64,000 nt of DNA from Serratia oryzae (GTDB lineage Bacteria > Pseudomonadota > Gammaproteobacteria > Enterobacterales > Enterobacteriaceae), in contig NZ_MOXD01000001.1 in NCBI RefSeq assembly GCF_001976145.1, forward strand, positions 590,711 to 654,710, read 5' to 3'. Shown here in pieces: positions 1-10,298 of this stretch (its first letter is position 1; each line of letters begins with the position of its first letter). The notes under the pieces are model-generated. The model worked only from the letters and a program-made list of their open reading frames with translations, was not told the DNA's origin and did no database searches. The translations under genes were made by a program, and so were the position numbers.

Positions 1-51
1 TGGTTTTCAGCCTGCATTGATTCCCCGTAGCACCGCTACAGTTTGAAAGAC

Positions 52-80
52 GACGGGTATGCATTATTTCCCGTCTTTTT
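52..80 (+). terminator. Rho-independent terminator of an upstream gene
   Basis: A GACGGG/CCCGTC stem is followed by a run of five T on the + strand. It lies before cmoA and so ends a + strand transcript that begins outside the window. Confidence 0.7.
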
Positions 81-114
81 CTGCTAGTATACGCGCCTTC
101 GAATTCTGACCTGA

Positions 115-1835
<1,721 letters not shown>

Positions 1836-1841
1836 ATCACG

Positions 1842-1868
1842 GCAGCACAGACGCAATGCCTGTGCTGC
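1842..1868. terminator. Hairpin between convergent cmoB and transporter gene
   Basis: A perfect 9-bp stem GCAGCACAG/CTGTGCTGC with a 9-nt loop lies 6 bp after cmoB and 10 bp beyond the end of the convergent transporter. There is no strong T tract on either strand, so termination strength is uncertain. Confidence 0.5.
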
Positions 1869-1877
1869 TTGCTTGCC

Positions 1878-3245
1878 TCAGGCTACCGTTGACTGCTGCA
1901 CCCTCTCTTCCTGAGCCGTAACTGGCTGCCGCTGGTATCCCCAGATCCCCTTAGCGAAAATGGTGCAGGCGGTGATCACCGCAGGGATCGCAATAATGGC
2001 AAACACCTGGGTAAACTCCCACCCCAACGCCAGCATCTGCGCTCCGGCAAAGGCGCTCAGAATAGCGCCGGTGCGGCCAATACCGTGCATCCAACTGGAG
2101 CCGGTAGCGCGGGCTTCGGTGGGGTAATAGCCAGCAGAAAGTGCGTTCATACCCGTATTAGCACCGTTGAGGCAGAAACCGCAGCCGAAAGCCAGCAGCC
2201 CCAGCAAGATTTCACTGTGTGCCGCCTGGCCAATCAGCAAGGTAAAGGCCGCGCCCACCAGATAAATACCACCCAGCGCCCGATGCGGGTTGACCCTGTC
2301 CATCATCCAACCGGCAAACAAGGAGCCAAAAGTGCCACCCGCCTGGTACAACGCGGTGATCACCGCCGCTTGAGCAACGCTAAGGCCGATCTCTTTCACC
2401 AGCGTCGGTAACCAACTGCCCAGCAGATAGACCAGAAACAGCGCCATAAAATAGCCAATCCACAGCATAACGCTACCGAAACGGTAATCACGCGACACCA
2501 CAATCCGCACCGCCCCTTTGCCCTCGCCTACCAACGGCGGCAGTGTAAAACGGGTGTCCGGGCGGGTGCTGCCCGGTGCCAGTTTTTCAACAATCTTGCC
2601 GATGCGCTGCGCGCTGGCGCGCTTGGTGACCAGAAAACGCACCGACTCCGGCAGTTTCAGCAACAACAGTGGCACACTGAGCAACGGCAGGATCCCGCCT
2701 AGCAGCAGCAGAGAGTGCCAGCCGAAACGCGGGATCAACCAAGAGGCGGCAAATCCCCCAATCGCAGCACCAAAGGTAAAGCCGCAGAACACCACGGTAA
2801 TCAGGAACGAGCGTTTTTTCTCCGGCGCATATTCAGAGATCAGCGTGCCAACATTCGGCATCGCAGCGCCCATCCCCAGCCCGGTCATAAAACGGAACAA
2901 TATCATCTGGTCGATATTCTGCGAAAAGGCGGTAATAATGGTCCAAAAACCGAAGAAAAATACGCTGTTGATGATAATCACCCGGCGGCCCAGACGGTCC
3001 GCCAGCGGGCCAGAGAGCAGCGCCCCCAAGGTTAACCCGACTAGCGCAGCGCTGATCACCCAACCCAATTGGTGGTTAGCCACGCCCCACTGCACCTTCA
3101 GCTCTGGCGCAATAAACCCCATCAGCGTGATATCGAAGCCATCCAGGGCAATCACAATGAATCCCAGGCAGATAATCAGCTTTTGAAAACGCCCCAGGGG
3201 ACGCTGGTTAATCAATTCCCTCACATCTATCTCGTTTGCAGCCAC
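1878..3245 (-). CDS. MFS aromatic acid:H+ symporter (AAHS family)
   Basis: This is a 12-helix major facilitator of the aromatic acid/H+ symporter family (PcaK, MhpT and relatives). The family signature LDGFDI lies at the end of TM1, and the MFS loop motif GPLADRLGRR follows TM2. I place the start at a GTG (3243-3245) with a GGAGGG ribosome site seven bases upstream, giving 455 aa; the frame stays open upstream but has no better site. It is divergent from the quinate dehydrogenase gene and shares its control region, so quinate, shikimate or a hydroxybenzoate are likely substrates. The exact substrate cannot be read from sequence. It is a second AAHS carrier besides PcaK at 13973-15328. Confidence 0.85.
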   Translation of the reverse strand: MAANEIDVRELINQRPLGRFQKLIICLGFIVIALDGFDITLMGFIAPELKVQWGVANHQLGWVISAALVGLTLGALLSGPLADRLGRRVIIINSVFFFGFWTIITAFSQNIDQMILFRFMTGLGMGAAMPNVGTLISEYAPEKKRSFLITVVFCGFTFGAAIGGFAASWLIPRFGWHSLLLLGGILPLLSVPLLLLKLPESVRFLVTKRASAQRIGKIVEKLAPGSTRPDTRFTLPPLVGEGKGAVRIVVSRDYRFGSVMLWIGYFMALFLVYLLGSWLPTLVKEIGLSVAQAAVITALYQAGGTFGSLFAGWMMDRVNPHRALGGIYLVGAAFTLLIGQAAHSEILLGLLAFGCGFCLNGANTGMNALSAGYYPTEARATGSSWMHGIGRTGAILSAFAGAQMLALGWEFTQVFAIIAIPAVITACTIFAKGIWGYQRQPVTAQEERVQQSTVA

Positions 3246-3365
3246 AATATTTCCCTCCGTACATTCGGCTATGCCACAAGCGTTTTTCGTCATCAACACG
3301 CTGTAATCGATCTTTGCGTCGTTGAGTTATACGCCTGCGGCCGATGGCGACAGCAACGGTAAACT

Positions 3366-3380
3366 GGGCGATTATCGCCC
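3366..3380. promoter_or_regulatory. Candidate PcaR-type operator, transporter side
   Basis: GGGCGATTATCGCCC is palindromic apart from its centre. It matches 11 of 15 positions of the Pseudomonas putida PcaR motif GTTCGATAATCGCAC, recalled from the literature. It lies about 120 bp upstream of the transporter start at 3245. A closely related site follows at 3452-3466. Confidence 0.5.
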
Positions 3381-3451
3381 AATAATTCGTATATCGTACT
3401 TAGAATGTAAGAATTCACACGGGTGCCAGCAATGGGGTGATGCGATAATTT

Positions 3452-3466
3452 GGGCGGTTATCGAAC
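3452..3466 (-). promoter_or_regulatory. Candidate PcaR-type operator, second copy
   Basis: On the - strand this reads GTTCGATAACCGCCC, 13 of 15 positions identical to the remembered PcaR motif. A half site (TGCGATAAT) lies just before it at about 3441. It sits between the divergent transporter and quinate dehydrogenase genes. The rest of the 3246-3771 gap is AT-rich with no gene apparent. Confidence 0.55.
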
Positions 3467-3703
3467 TGTTTGGTACATTTTAACCTTACTGACTTGATGT
3501 GGTTCACGGTTAAAAATAAACTCAATTAATTGAAATAAAACATATTAATTCACCTAAGGTTTTCTGTTTATTGCCAGCGCCAAAGGTGAAAATATTGTTG
3601 CAAATATGTGAAGCTCATCATATCCCGAGGGTTTCCGCTCAGCCGGTGCCCCTTTATCACCTTTGACAACTGTCACAAATCACATCCCTCATGTTTACAT
3701 AAA

Positions 3704-3717
3704 GAACCATATGGTTC
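3704..3717. promoter_or_regulatory. Perfect palindrome, candidate TetR-family operator
   Basis: GAACCATATGGTTC is a perfect 14-bp palindrome 54 bp upstream of the quinate dehydrogenase start, where a promoter is expected. A related sequence (11 of 14 identical) lies at 6595-6608 between quiC and the divergent TetR gene. The shared motif suggests that this TetR regulator controls both genes. This is inferred from position and similarity. Confidence 0.55.
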
Positions 3718-3771
3718 ATTTTATCATGGCGCGGGCAATCTGCCCCAACCTTGAAACCACCGGAGTTCATC

Positions 3772-4659
3772 ATGAATGCCAACGCCCCACTTGCAGCATC
3801 GCGTCCAGCGCTTTATCTGCTGGCTTTGCTAGGCAAAGATATCCAAGGCTCGCTGTCTCCCCAGTTGTACGAGCACGAAGCTCGCCGCCAAGGTCTACGC
3901 TGCAGCTATCAGTTGCTGGACTTTGCCCAACGTGGTTGGGAGGCGGAGGCCCTGCCAAATGTGTTACGCAGCTTGGAAACCCTCGGTTTTACCGGTTGCA
4001 ACGTGACCCACCCGTTCAAACAGCAAATCATCCCTTATCTGGATCAGCTCTCGCCGCAGGCTAGCGCTATTGGCGCGGTCAACACCGTTCTGTTTCGCCA
4101 CGGCCAGCGCATCGGCCACAATACCGACTGCCCCGGTTTTATCAGCCACTTCCGCCGTAATTTACCCGGGGTGAATATTGAACGCGTGTTGCAGATCGGC
4201 GCTGGGGGGGCAGGCAGTGCCAGCGCCTACGGCCTGTTGGAGTATGGCGTCAAGCATCTGGCCCTGTACGATCGCGATACGGCGCGCAGTGAAGCGCTGT
4301 ACCAGCAGTTGCTGCTGCACTTCGGTTCCGATCGCATCAGCATCACCCACCATCCGCAGCAGGCATTAGCCAACAGCAACGGCCTGGTGCAGGCAACGCC
4401 GATCGGCATGAGCGGCCACCCCGGTATCCCCATCAATATTGACTGGCTCACGCCGCAGCACTGGGTGGCCGATGTGATTTACGTTCCCCGGGAAACGGAG
4501 CTGGTCCTGCGCGCACGCGCCAAAGGCTGCCAGGCAATTGGCGGTGACGGCATGGTGGTATTCCAGGCCGCTCAGGCATTTGAGCTTTACACCGGCCTGC
4601 CAGCGGATCGCGAACATATGCTAGCGATTTTTCAACAGGCCTGCGTCACCCCGGCATAA
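3772..4659 (+). CDS. Quinate/shikimate dehydrogenase (catabolic AroE homologue)
   Basis: This AroE-fold protein of 295 aa probably oxidises quinate and/or shikimate to 3-dehydroquinate/3-dehydroshikimate. Substrate motifs are GSLSP (26-30), NVTHPFKQ with the catalytic Lys at 83, and NTD with Asp 119. The nucleotide loop is GAGGAG (143-148). The following strand ends in LYDRD; an acidic residue there favours NAD+ over NADP+, as in catabolic QsuD-type enzymes. NTDCPGF replaces the NTDG of biosynthetic AroE. The ATG at 3772 is chosen because GGAG lies seven bases upstream; the in-frame ATG at 3751 has none. It converges on quiC, which carries the next committed step. The choice between quinate and shikimate as main substrate is open. 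Confidence 0.82.
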   Translation: MNANAPLAASRPALYLLALLGKDIQGSLSPQLYEHEARRQGLRCSYQLLDFAQRGWEAEALPNVLRSLETLGFTGCNVTHPFKQQIIPYLDQLSPQASAIGAVNTVLFRHGQRIGHNTDCPGFISHFRRNLPGVNIERVLQIGAGGAGSASAYGLLEYGVKHLALYDRDTARSEALYQQLLLHFGSDRISITHHPQQALANSNGLVQATPIGMSGHPGIPINIDWLTPQHWVADVIYVPRETELVLRARAKGCQAIGGDGMVVFQAAQAFELYTGLPADREHMLAIFQQACVTPA

Positions 4660-4665
4660 GCCGGG

Positions 4666-6528
4666 CTACCCTTGGCGCATCGCTGCCAGGCGTGCTGCAC
4701 CATTGGCTGCCCCGTACTGACTATAGCCACCACGCCTTTCCAGCAGTTCAAAGAAGAAACACCCACCGCTGAACGGCTGAGTGTAAACATGCAGCAGTTC
4801 GCCCCCCACCGGATCGCGATCGTAAAGAATATGGTGCTGCCGCAACCGAGCAACGAACTCTGCATCCAGGCTAAAACGGGTTGCCAGATCGTCGTAGTAG
4901 TTATCGGAGATGGTCAGCAGCGCCACGCCATTTTGTCTGGCGGCAGTCACCGCCTGAAAAATATCGGCCGTGGAGAATGCCACGTGCTGCAACCCGCTGC
5001 CGTGATAAGCCTCCACGGTGCGCGCACTGAGTGTGTCCAGGCTTTGTGAAGCGTTCAACGGTAAGCGAATGCCGTTGCAGAGGGTGTGCAGCGCTTTGCT
5101 GCGCACCAGGCCGTAAGGATCGGGCAGCAACTGTTCGCTGTCCGCCTGCATCCCCAACACCGTGCGCAGAAACATCACCCAGTTTTCCAGCGCGCTTGCG
5201 GGCATCGCCAAAGCCAAGTGATCGATCCCCTCTAACCGTGGCCCTGCTACAGCTGCTACGGGTTGCAGGTGGAAATCATCCTGGTACACCTCGCTGGTCT
5301 GCTCGCCAAACAGGTAAATCAGGCTGCCGTCCGGCGTGCAGAGCGCGGGGATTTCATGCTCATTCGGGCCAACCTGCCCCTGATAAGACGGGTAGGCAAA
5401 GTCTCTGGCGCGCCGTAACAAAGCCTGTGGACGATCGCTACGGCAGGCCAGCGCGCACAGCGAAGCGCCGTGCTGCTCATGGTAGCCCGCGGCAAAAGAG
5501 TTTGGCTGCTGGTTAAGCACCACGCGAATTCCGCCATTCTGGTAAAGTGCCACGCGCTTGGAGCGATGAACGCCAGCGTGGCTGAACCCCAATTGCCCAA
5601 GCCAGCGCGCCAGTTCGTCTGCTTCTGCGCCATTAACGGCAAATTCCAAGAATTCGATCGCCTGACGCTGTGGCAGTGGCGCTGTGCTGAACAATTCAGG
5701 GTCGATTTGCCTCAACGCCGCCTGCGCCTGTTCTTCTAACAGCAAGAGCGAGCGCCAGCCGTCTTTCGCCGTTGCGCCGCTGGGTGCCGCGCGAAAACCG
5801 TCATTAAACACTTCCAACGACCAGGGGCCGCAGTACCCTTTACGAAGCAGCGCGGCGGCAAACTCCACCAGCGGTAACACCCCCTGTCCAGGGAAACAGC
5901 GGAAATGGCGGCTCCACTCAATCACTTCCATGTTCAACCACGGCGCATCCGCCAGTTGCAGAAAGGCGATCTTTTCCAGCGGAATATCATCTAATTGATC
6001 GAGTTTGTCGCCCAAAGCCAAAATATGAAAACTGTCCAATGCCAGACCCAACGCCGGGCGGTTAACCGCACGTACCCGTTCCCACGCCTGCCGATAGCGG
6101 TTAACGTGCTGCCCCCAGGCTAACGCCTCATAGGCGACGACGATCTGTTGCTGTTGTGCTAAATCAGCCAACTGGGCCAGATCCTCTACCTGCTGATCGA
6201 AGTGGGGAGAGCTGTCTGGTGAGACATTGCTGCACAACAGCATGCGATCGCACCCCAGCTCATGCATCAGCGCAAACTTGCGCCGCGCGCGCTCCAGATT
6301 GCCCGCCATCAGCGATCGCGGCACGCCTTCAAAATCACGAAACGGCTGGTACAACGTAATGGCTAACCCCAGGTCTTGCGCCCGCTGGCGTATTTCTGCC
6401 AGTTTACCCGGAAAGTAGAGCAGATCGTTTTCAAAAATTTCTACACCATCAAAGCCTGCCGCAGCAATGGCTGCCAGCTTTTCCGGTAACGTTCCGGCAA
6501 TGGATACCGTCGCTATTGAACGCAGCAT
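4666..6528 (-). CDS. quiC: 3-Dehydroshikimate dehydratase QuiC (fused to an HPPD-like domain)
   Basis: QuiC converts 3-dehydroshikimate to protocatechuate, joining quinate/shikimate breakdown to the pca pathway. The protein has 620 aa from the ATG at 6528, which follows AGGGGA; upstream in-frame codons lack a ribosome site. Residues 1-270 form a xylose-isomerase-like TIM barrel with metal ligands Glu134, Asp165, Gln191 and Glu239, the same numbering I recall for P. putida QuiC. Residues 285-620 form a 4-hydroxyphenylpyruvate-dioxygenase-like VOC domain that keeps a His437, His515, Glu594 metal triad. The reaction of the second domain is not known to me. It is divergent from a TetR gene with a palindromic site between them. 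Confidence 0.9.
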   Translation of the reverse strand: MLRSIATVSIAGTLPEKLAAIAAAGFDGVEIFENDLLYFPGKLAEIRQRAQDLGLAITLYQPFRDFEGVPRSLMAGNLERARRKFALMHELGCDRMLLCSNVSPDSSPHFDQQVEDLAQLADLAQQQQIVVAYEALAWGQHVNRYRQAWERVRAVNRPALGLALDSFHILALGDKLDQLDDIPLEKIAFLQLADAPWLNMEVIEWSRHFRCFPGQGVLPLVEFAAALLRKGYCGPWSLEVFNDGFRAAPSGATAKDGWRSLLLLEEQAQAALRQIDPELFSTAPLPQRQAIEFLEFAVNGAEADELARWLGQLGFSHAGVHRSKRVALYQNGGIRVVLNQQPNSFAAGYHEQHGASLCALACRSDRPQALLRRARDFAYPSYQGQVGPNEHEIPALCTPDGSLIYLFGEQTSEVYQDDFHLQPVAAVAGPRLEGIDHLALAMPASALENWVMFLRTVLGMQADSEQLLPDPYGLVRSKALHTLCNGIRLPLNASQSLDTLSARTVEAYHGSGLQHVAFSTADIFQAVTAARQNGVALLTISDNYYDDLATRFSLDAEFVARLRQHHILYDRDPVGGELLHVYTQPFSGGCFFFELLERRGGYSQYGAANGAARLAAMRQG

Positions 6529-6594
6529 GAGATTCCCCTGTTGATAAACCAAATACCCTCTGGCACCGGGCAGAAGCACGGCACACCCTTTTTT

Positions 6595-6608
6595 GTACCA
6601 AAAGGTTC
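6595..6608. promoter_or_regulatory. Candidate TetR-family operator between quiC and its divergent regulator
   Basis: GTACCAAAAGGTTC matches the perfect palindrome at 3704-3717 in 11 of 14 positions and is likewise followed by AT. A second partial copy (AACCAGGTTC) follows at about 6617. It lies 66 bp upstream of the quiC start and 134 bp upstream of the TetR gene, suited to control of both. Confidence 0.5.
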
Positions 6609-6742
6609 ATAATGTCAACCAGGTTCAAAACGGCGTTCACCACTCCTTAACAGCGATCACAAAACAACCGGAAAGCGAAGGTTGTATTGGCGCAGCCCGG
6701 CGGTTACTCTTACCCGGTGTTCTCTCAATAACCAACCTCTTG

Positions 6743-7390
6743 ATGTTAAATCCAATCGACTCACCAAGCGGCAAACGCAAAAACGATCCCCAAGGTTTGA
6801 GACAGCGTATTTTTACCAGCGCCTTGTCTGAGTTTGCCGAGTTTGGCCTCAAAGGCGCGCGCCTGGAAAATATTGCCCAGCAGGCAGAAACCACCAAGCG
6901 CATGGTGGTGTATCACTTTCAGAACAAAGAAACCTTGTATCTGGCGGTGCTGGAATATGTCTATCAGCACATTCGCAATCACGAGTCCGCTTTGGCGTTA
7001 GCTAGCCTGCCACCCGCAGAAGCCATCGTCAGGCTGGTGGAAGAAAGCTTCAATTACCACGTGGAGCACCCCGACTTTATTCGGTTGATTTGCATGGAAA
7101 ACATGATGCGCGGTCAATACATCAGCCAGTCGCCGCATATCCGCGCGCTCAACCAGAGTGCGCTGACGCTGCTGGAAGATATTCTGGCGCGCGGTAAAGC
7201 CAAACAACTGTTTAATGACGAAGTCAGCGCCCACGATGTCCACCGCCTGATCAGCAGCCTGTGTTTCCACCATGTTGCCAATCAGTACACATTCAATACG
7301 CTTTTTGAAAGTAACCAATCGCCAGAAGAACAGATTGCCCACCACCGAAAAATGGCGGTGGTCGCCACAACCCGCTATCTTGCAAGGTAA
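6743..7390 (+). CDS. TetR-family transcriptional regulator, likely of quinate/shikimate genes
   Basis: This is a TetR repressor-like protein of 215 aa. The N-terminal helix-turn-helix is visible in GARLENIAQQAETTKRMVVYHF (start of motif near residue 32), the classic TetR DNA-binding pattern, and a longer variable ligand-binding domain follows. The start is set at the ATG at 6743 because the motif then sits at the usual distance; no strong ribosome site is visible, and the frame is open back to 6593. Divergence from quiC, together with the shared palindrome at 3704 and 6595, makes quiC and the dehydrogenase its probable targets. The ligand may be quinate, shikimate, dehydroshikimate or protocatechuate; none can be chosen from sequence. 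Confidence 0.85.
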   Translation: MLNPIDSPSGKRKNDPQGLRQRIFTSALSEFAEFGLKGARLENIAQQAETTKRMVVYHFQNKETLYLAVLEYVYQHIRNHESALALASLPPAEAIVRLVEESFNYHVEHPDFIRLICMENMMRGQYISQSPHIRALNQSALTLLEDILARGKAKQLFNDEVSAHDVHRLISSLCFHHVANQYTFNTLFESNQSPEEQIAHHRKMAVVATTRYLAR

Positions 7391-7422
7391 ACTGCCTGCT
7401 GCCTTTGCTTTATTGCAGGCCA

Positions 7423-7447
7423 TTTACATTACTTTTTGCTATGTAAA
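7423..7447. promoter_or_regulatory. Inverted repeat upstream of pcaHG
   Basis: Two 7-bp arms, TTTACAT and ATGTAAA, are separated by 11 bases in the 151-bp gap before pcaH. It could be an operator for pcaHG or a weak hairpin ending the TetR transcript. No PcaR-type 15-mer was seen in this gap. Confidence 0.35.
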
Positions 7448-7457
7448 CAGCCTGTAA

Positions 7458-8263
<806 letters not shown>

Positions 8264-8264
<1 letters not shown>

Positions 8265-8890
8265 TGTTGAAAGATACCTATTTGCTGGAAACACCTTCAC
8301 AAACCGCAGGCCCTTACGTACATATCGGCCTGGCCCCTCATGCCGCTGGTTTTGATATTTTCGACAACAACTTCGGCCCGGTGCTGACCAATGCCGAAAC
8401 CCGCGGCGAACGTATCCGTATTGAAGGCCGGGTGTTCGACGGTAGCGGTACGCCGCTGCGTGACGTCCTGCTGGAAATTTGGCAGGCCAATGCCGCCGGG
8501 CGTTATCAACACCCGCAGGATCATCAGCATGATAAAAGCCTGGACAATAACTTCCGTGGCTGGGGGCGTGCCTGCTCCGATTTCGCCAGCGGTGTTTATG
8601 CCTTTGATACCATCAAACCTGGGGCAGTGACCGGGCGCGACGGCCGGCTGATGGCGCCGCATGTCAACCTGTGGATCGTGGCGCGTGGCATCAACCTGGG
8701 GCTGCATACCCGCATGTATTTCTCCGACGAGGAAGCAGCTAACCAGGCCGATCCGGTGCTCAACCTGGTCGAACAGGAAGTCCGGCGCAATACGCTGATC
8801 GGCCAGAAAAAGACCACGGCAGAGGGCACTCTCTACCAGTTTGATATCGTGCTGCAAGGAGAGAACGAAACCGTATTTTTCGATGTGTAA
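8264..8890 (+). CDS. pcaG: Protocatechuate 3,4-dioxygenase alpha subunit
   Basis: PcaG pairs with PcaH in the alpha-beta protomer. The 208-aa sequence shares the intradiol fold, with the ETPSQTAGPYVHIGL start typical of PcaG and the EIWQANAAGRYQHP segment. Where PcaH has the iron-binding HIH, PcaG reads PHVNLWI, as expected for the subunit without iron. It overlaps pcaH by one base. A 78-bp gap with inverted repeats separates it from pcaQ. Confidence 0.95.
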
Positions 8891-8931
8891 TCCAGAGTGC
8901 GGCCAAGCCCGTTCATAACGGCAGAAAGATC

Positions 8932-8949
8932 GGTTACTCTGCCGTAACC
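8932..8949. promoter_or_regulatory. Inverted repeat GGTTAC-N6-GTAACC upstream of pcaQ
   Basis: Six-base arms GGTTAC and GTAACC flank TCTGCC, about 20 bp before the pcaQ start. A second, overlapping inverted repeat (ACGGCAGA at 8918, TCTGCCGT at 8938) covers the same DNA. LysR regulators often bind such sites at their own promoters. It might also act as the pcaHG terminator, but it has no T run. Confidence 0.4.
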
Positions 8950-8968
8950 TTAATGACGGAGTGGCGGC

Positions 8969-9904
8969 GTGATAGATAACAACAACGTTTTTACCCAGCG
9001 TATTCGTCTGCGCCATATCCACTGCTTTATCGCCGTCGCCCGGGAAGGTTTCCTGCACCGGGCGGCGGAACGCCTGAATCTGAGTCAACCCGCACTGTCG
9101 AAAACGCTCAGCGAATTGGAAGCCCTGACCGGCGTCACCCTGTTTGAACGTGGCCGCCATGGTGCCCGCCTGACGGCGCAAGGCGAGGTGTTCCTGTCTC
9201 ATGCGCAGCGCATCATGGCGGCCCTGGCCGACGCCGGAGACGTGCTGGCGCAACAGGCCCAGGCTCTGCCGCCCCCGCTGCGGATAGGCGCTCTACCCAC
9301 CGCCGCGCTGGGAGTATTACCGCCGGTCATCGCCCATTTTCAGCAGCTTCATCCTCATCTGCGCATTCAGGTCACCACCATGCACAACACGGCGCTGCTG
9401 GCGCAGTTACAAAACGGTGAACTGGATCTGGCGATCGGCCGCATGGCGGATCCGCAAATGATGAGCGGCCTGCTATTTGAACTGCTGTTTCTGGAAGAGT
9501 TACAGGTTGTGGCCCAGCCCGCACACCCGCTGCTGCGTGAAACCCTGACGCTGGAAAATGCCCTGCGCTACCCGCTGATCGTCGCCCCCAAAGGCACCGT
9601 ACCGCGCCAGAATGCCGAGGCGCTGCTGACCGCCAGCGGCCTTTCCCTGCCCGCCCAGCGTGTGGAAACCTTGTCACCGTCGCTGGCGCGGCGGTTAACG
9701 CTGCAATACGACTACCTGTGGTTTGTGCCTTCCGGTGCGGTGCAGGACGATCTCGCCGCCGGCAGATTGCTGCCGCTGCCATTCAGCGGGCCAGGCACCT
9801 CTGAACCGGTGGGGATCATCGTGCGTAATCAGGCGCATTCGAGCGGCGCTCTGCAAGAGTTTATCACCGCAGTGCGCCGCGAAGCCTTGGGGGAACGAGC
9901 TTAA
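8969..9904 (+). CDS. pcaQ: LysR-family regulator, PcaQ-like
   Basis: A 311-aa LysR-type regulator. The N-terminal winged helix covers about residues 12-70 (FIAVAREGFLHRAAERLNLS, then QPALSKTLSELE) and is followed by the usual effector-binding region. The start is a GTG with GGAG seven bases upstream. It resembles PcaQ, the activator of protocatechuate genes in alphaproteobacteria and some enterics, but here it follows pcaHG in the same direction rather than diverging from its target. It ends four bases from the convergent pcaC stop. PcaQ is an assignment from family resemblance and context; target sites are not proven. Confidence 0.75.
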   Translation: MIDNNNVFTQRIRLRHIHCFIAVAREGFLHRAAERLNLSQPALSKTLSELEALTGVTLFERGRHGARLTAQGEVFLSHAQRIMAALADAGDVLAQQAQALPPPLRIGALPTAALGVLPPVIAHFQQLHPHLRIQVTTMHNTALLAQLQNGELDLAIGRMADPQMMSGLLFELLFLEELQVVAQPAHPLLRETLTLENALRYPLIVAPKGTVPRQNAEALLTASGLSLPAQRVETLSPSLARRLTLQYDYLWFVPSGAVQDDLAAGRLLPLPFSGPGTSEPVGIIVRNQAHSSGALQEFITAVRREALGERA

Positions 9905-9908
9905 CCCT

Positions 9909-10298
9909 TCAGCCTGCCGCAGCATCCATTTCGGCAAACACCGCTTCTGCCAGATGAAACGCCGCGTTGGCCGCAGGTAAACCGCAGTACAGCGCACTCT
10001 GCATCAACACCTCTTTGATCTCTTCGCGGGTGACGCCGTTGTTGAACGCTGCCTTCAGGTGCATGCGCAGCTCCGCTTCACGGTTAAGGGCAATCAGCAT
10101 CGCGATGGTGATCAGGCTGCGGGTATGGCGCGCCAAACCAGGACGGGTCCAGATCTCGCCCCAGGCGTAGCGGCTGATAAAGTGCTGAAACTCCTGGTTG
10201 AGCGGCGTCAGGTTGCTCAGGGTGCGGTCAACGTGGGCATCCCCCAGCACTTCGCGGCGTACCGCGATCCCTTGCTGGTAACGCTGTTCATCATTCAT
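9909..10298 (-). CDS. pcaC: 4-Carboxymuconolactone decarboxylase
   Basis: PcaC decarboxylates 4-carboxymuconolactone to beta-ketoadipate enol-lactone. The 129-aa protein is a single CMD domain (AhpD-like fold), with the family's WGEIWTRPGL and a conserved Glu/His-containing segment near residue 80. The ATG at 10298 follows GAGGAGCAATC. It overlaps the end of pcaB in an ATGA junction and is the second gene of pcaBC. The next enzyme, PcaD, is neither fused nor adjacent, although fusions are common elsewhere. Confidence 0.93.
   Translation of the reverse strand: MNDEQRYQQGIAVRREVLGDAHVDRTLSNLTPLNQEFQHFISRYAWGEIWTRPGLARHTRSLITIAMLIALNREAELRMHLKAAFNNGVTREEIKEVLMQSALYCGLPAANAAFHLAEAVFAEMDAAAG

Noticed and set aside
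2518-3186. A 222-codon + strand frame inside the AAHS transporter gene
   Set aside because: It is antisense to a clear MFS protein; composition is low-complexity Ser/Pro/Asn, typical of a shadow frame.
3400-3660. A possible small gene in the transporter-dehydrogenase gap
   Set aside because: No frame of useful length with a ribosome site; the region holds operators and AT-rich DNA only.
8297-9253. A 318-codon open frame on the - strand across pcaG and pcaQ
   Set aside because: It is the shadow of two strongly supported + strand genes and shows no domain or ribosome site.
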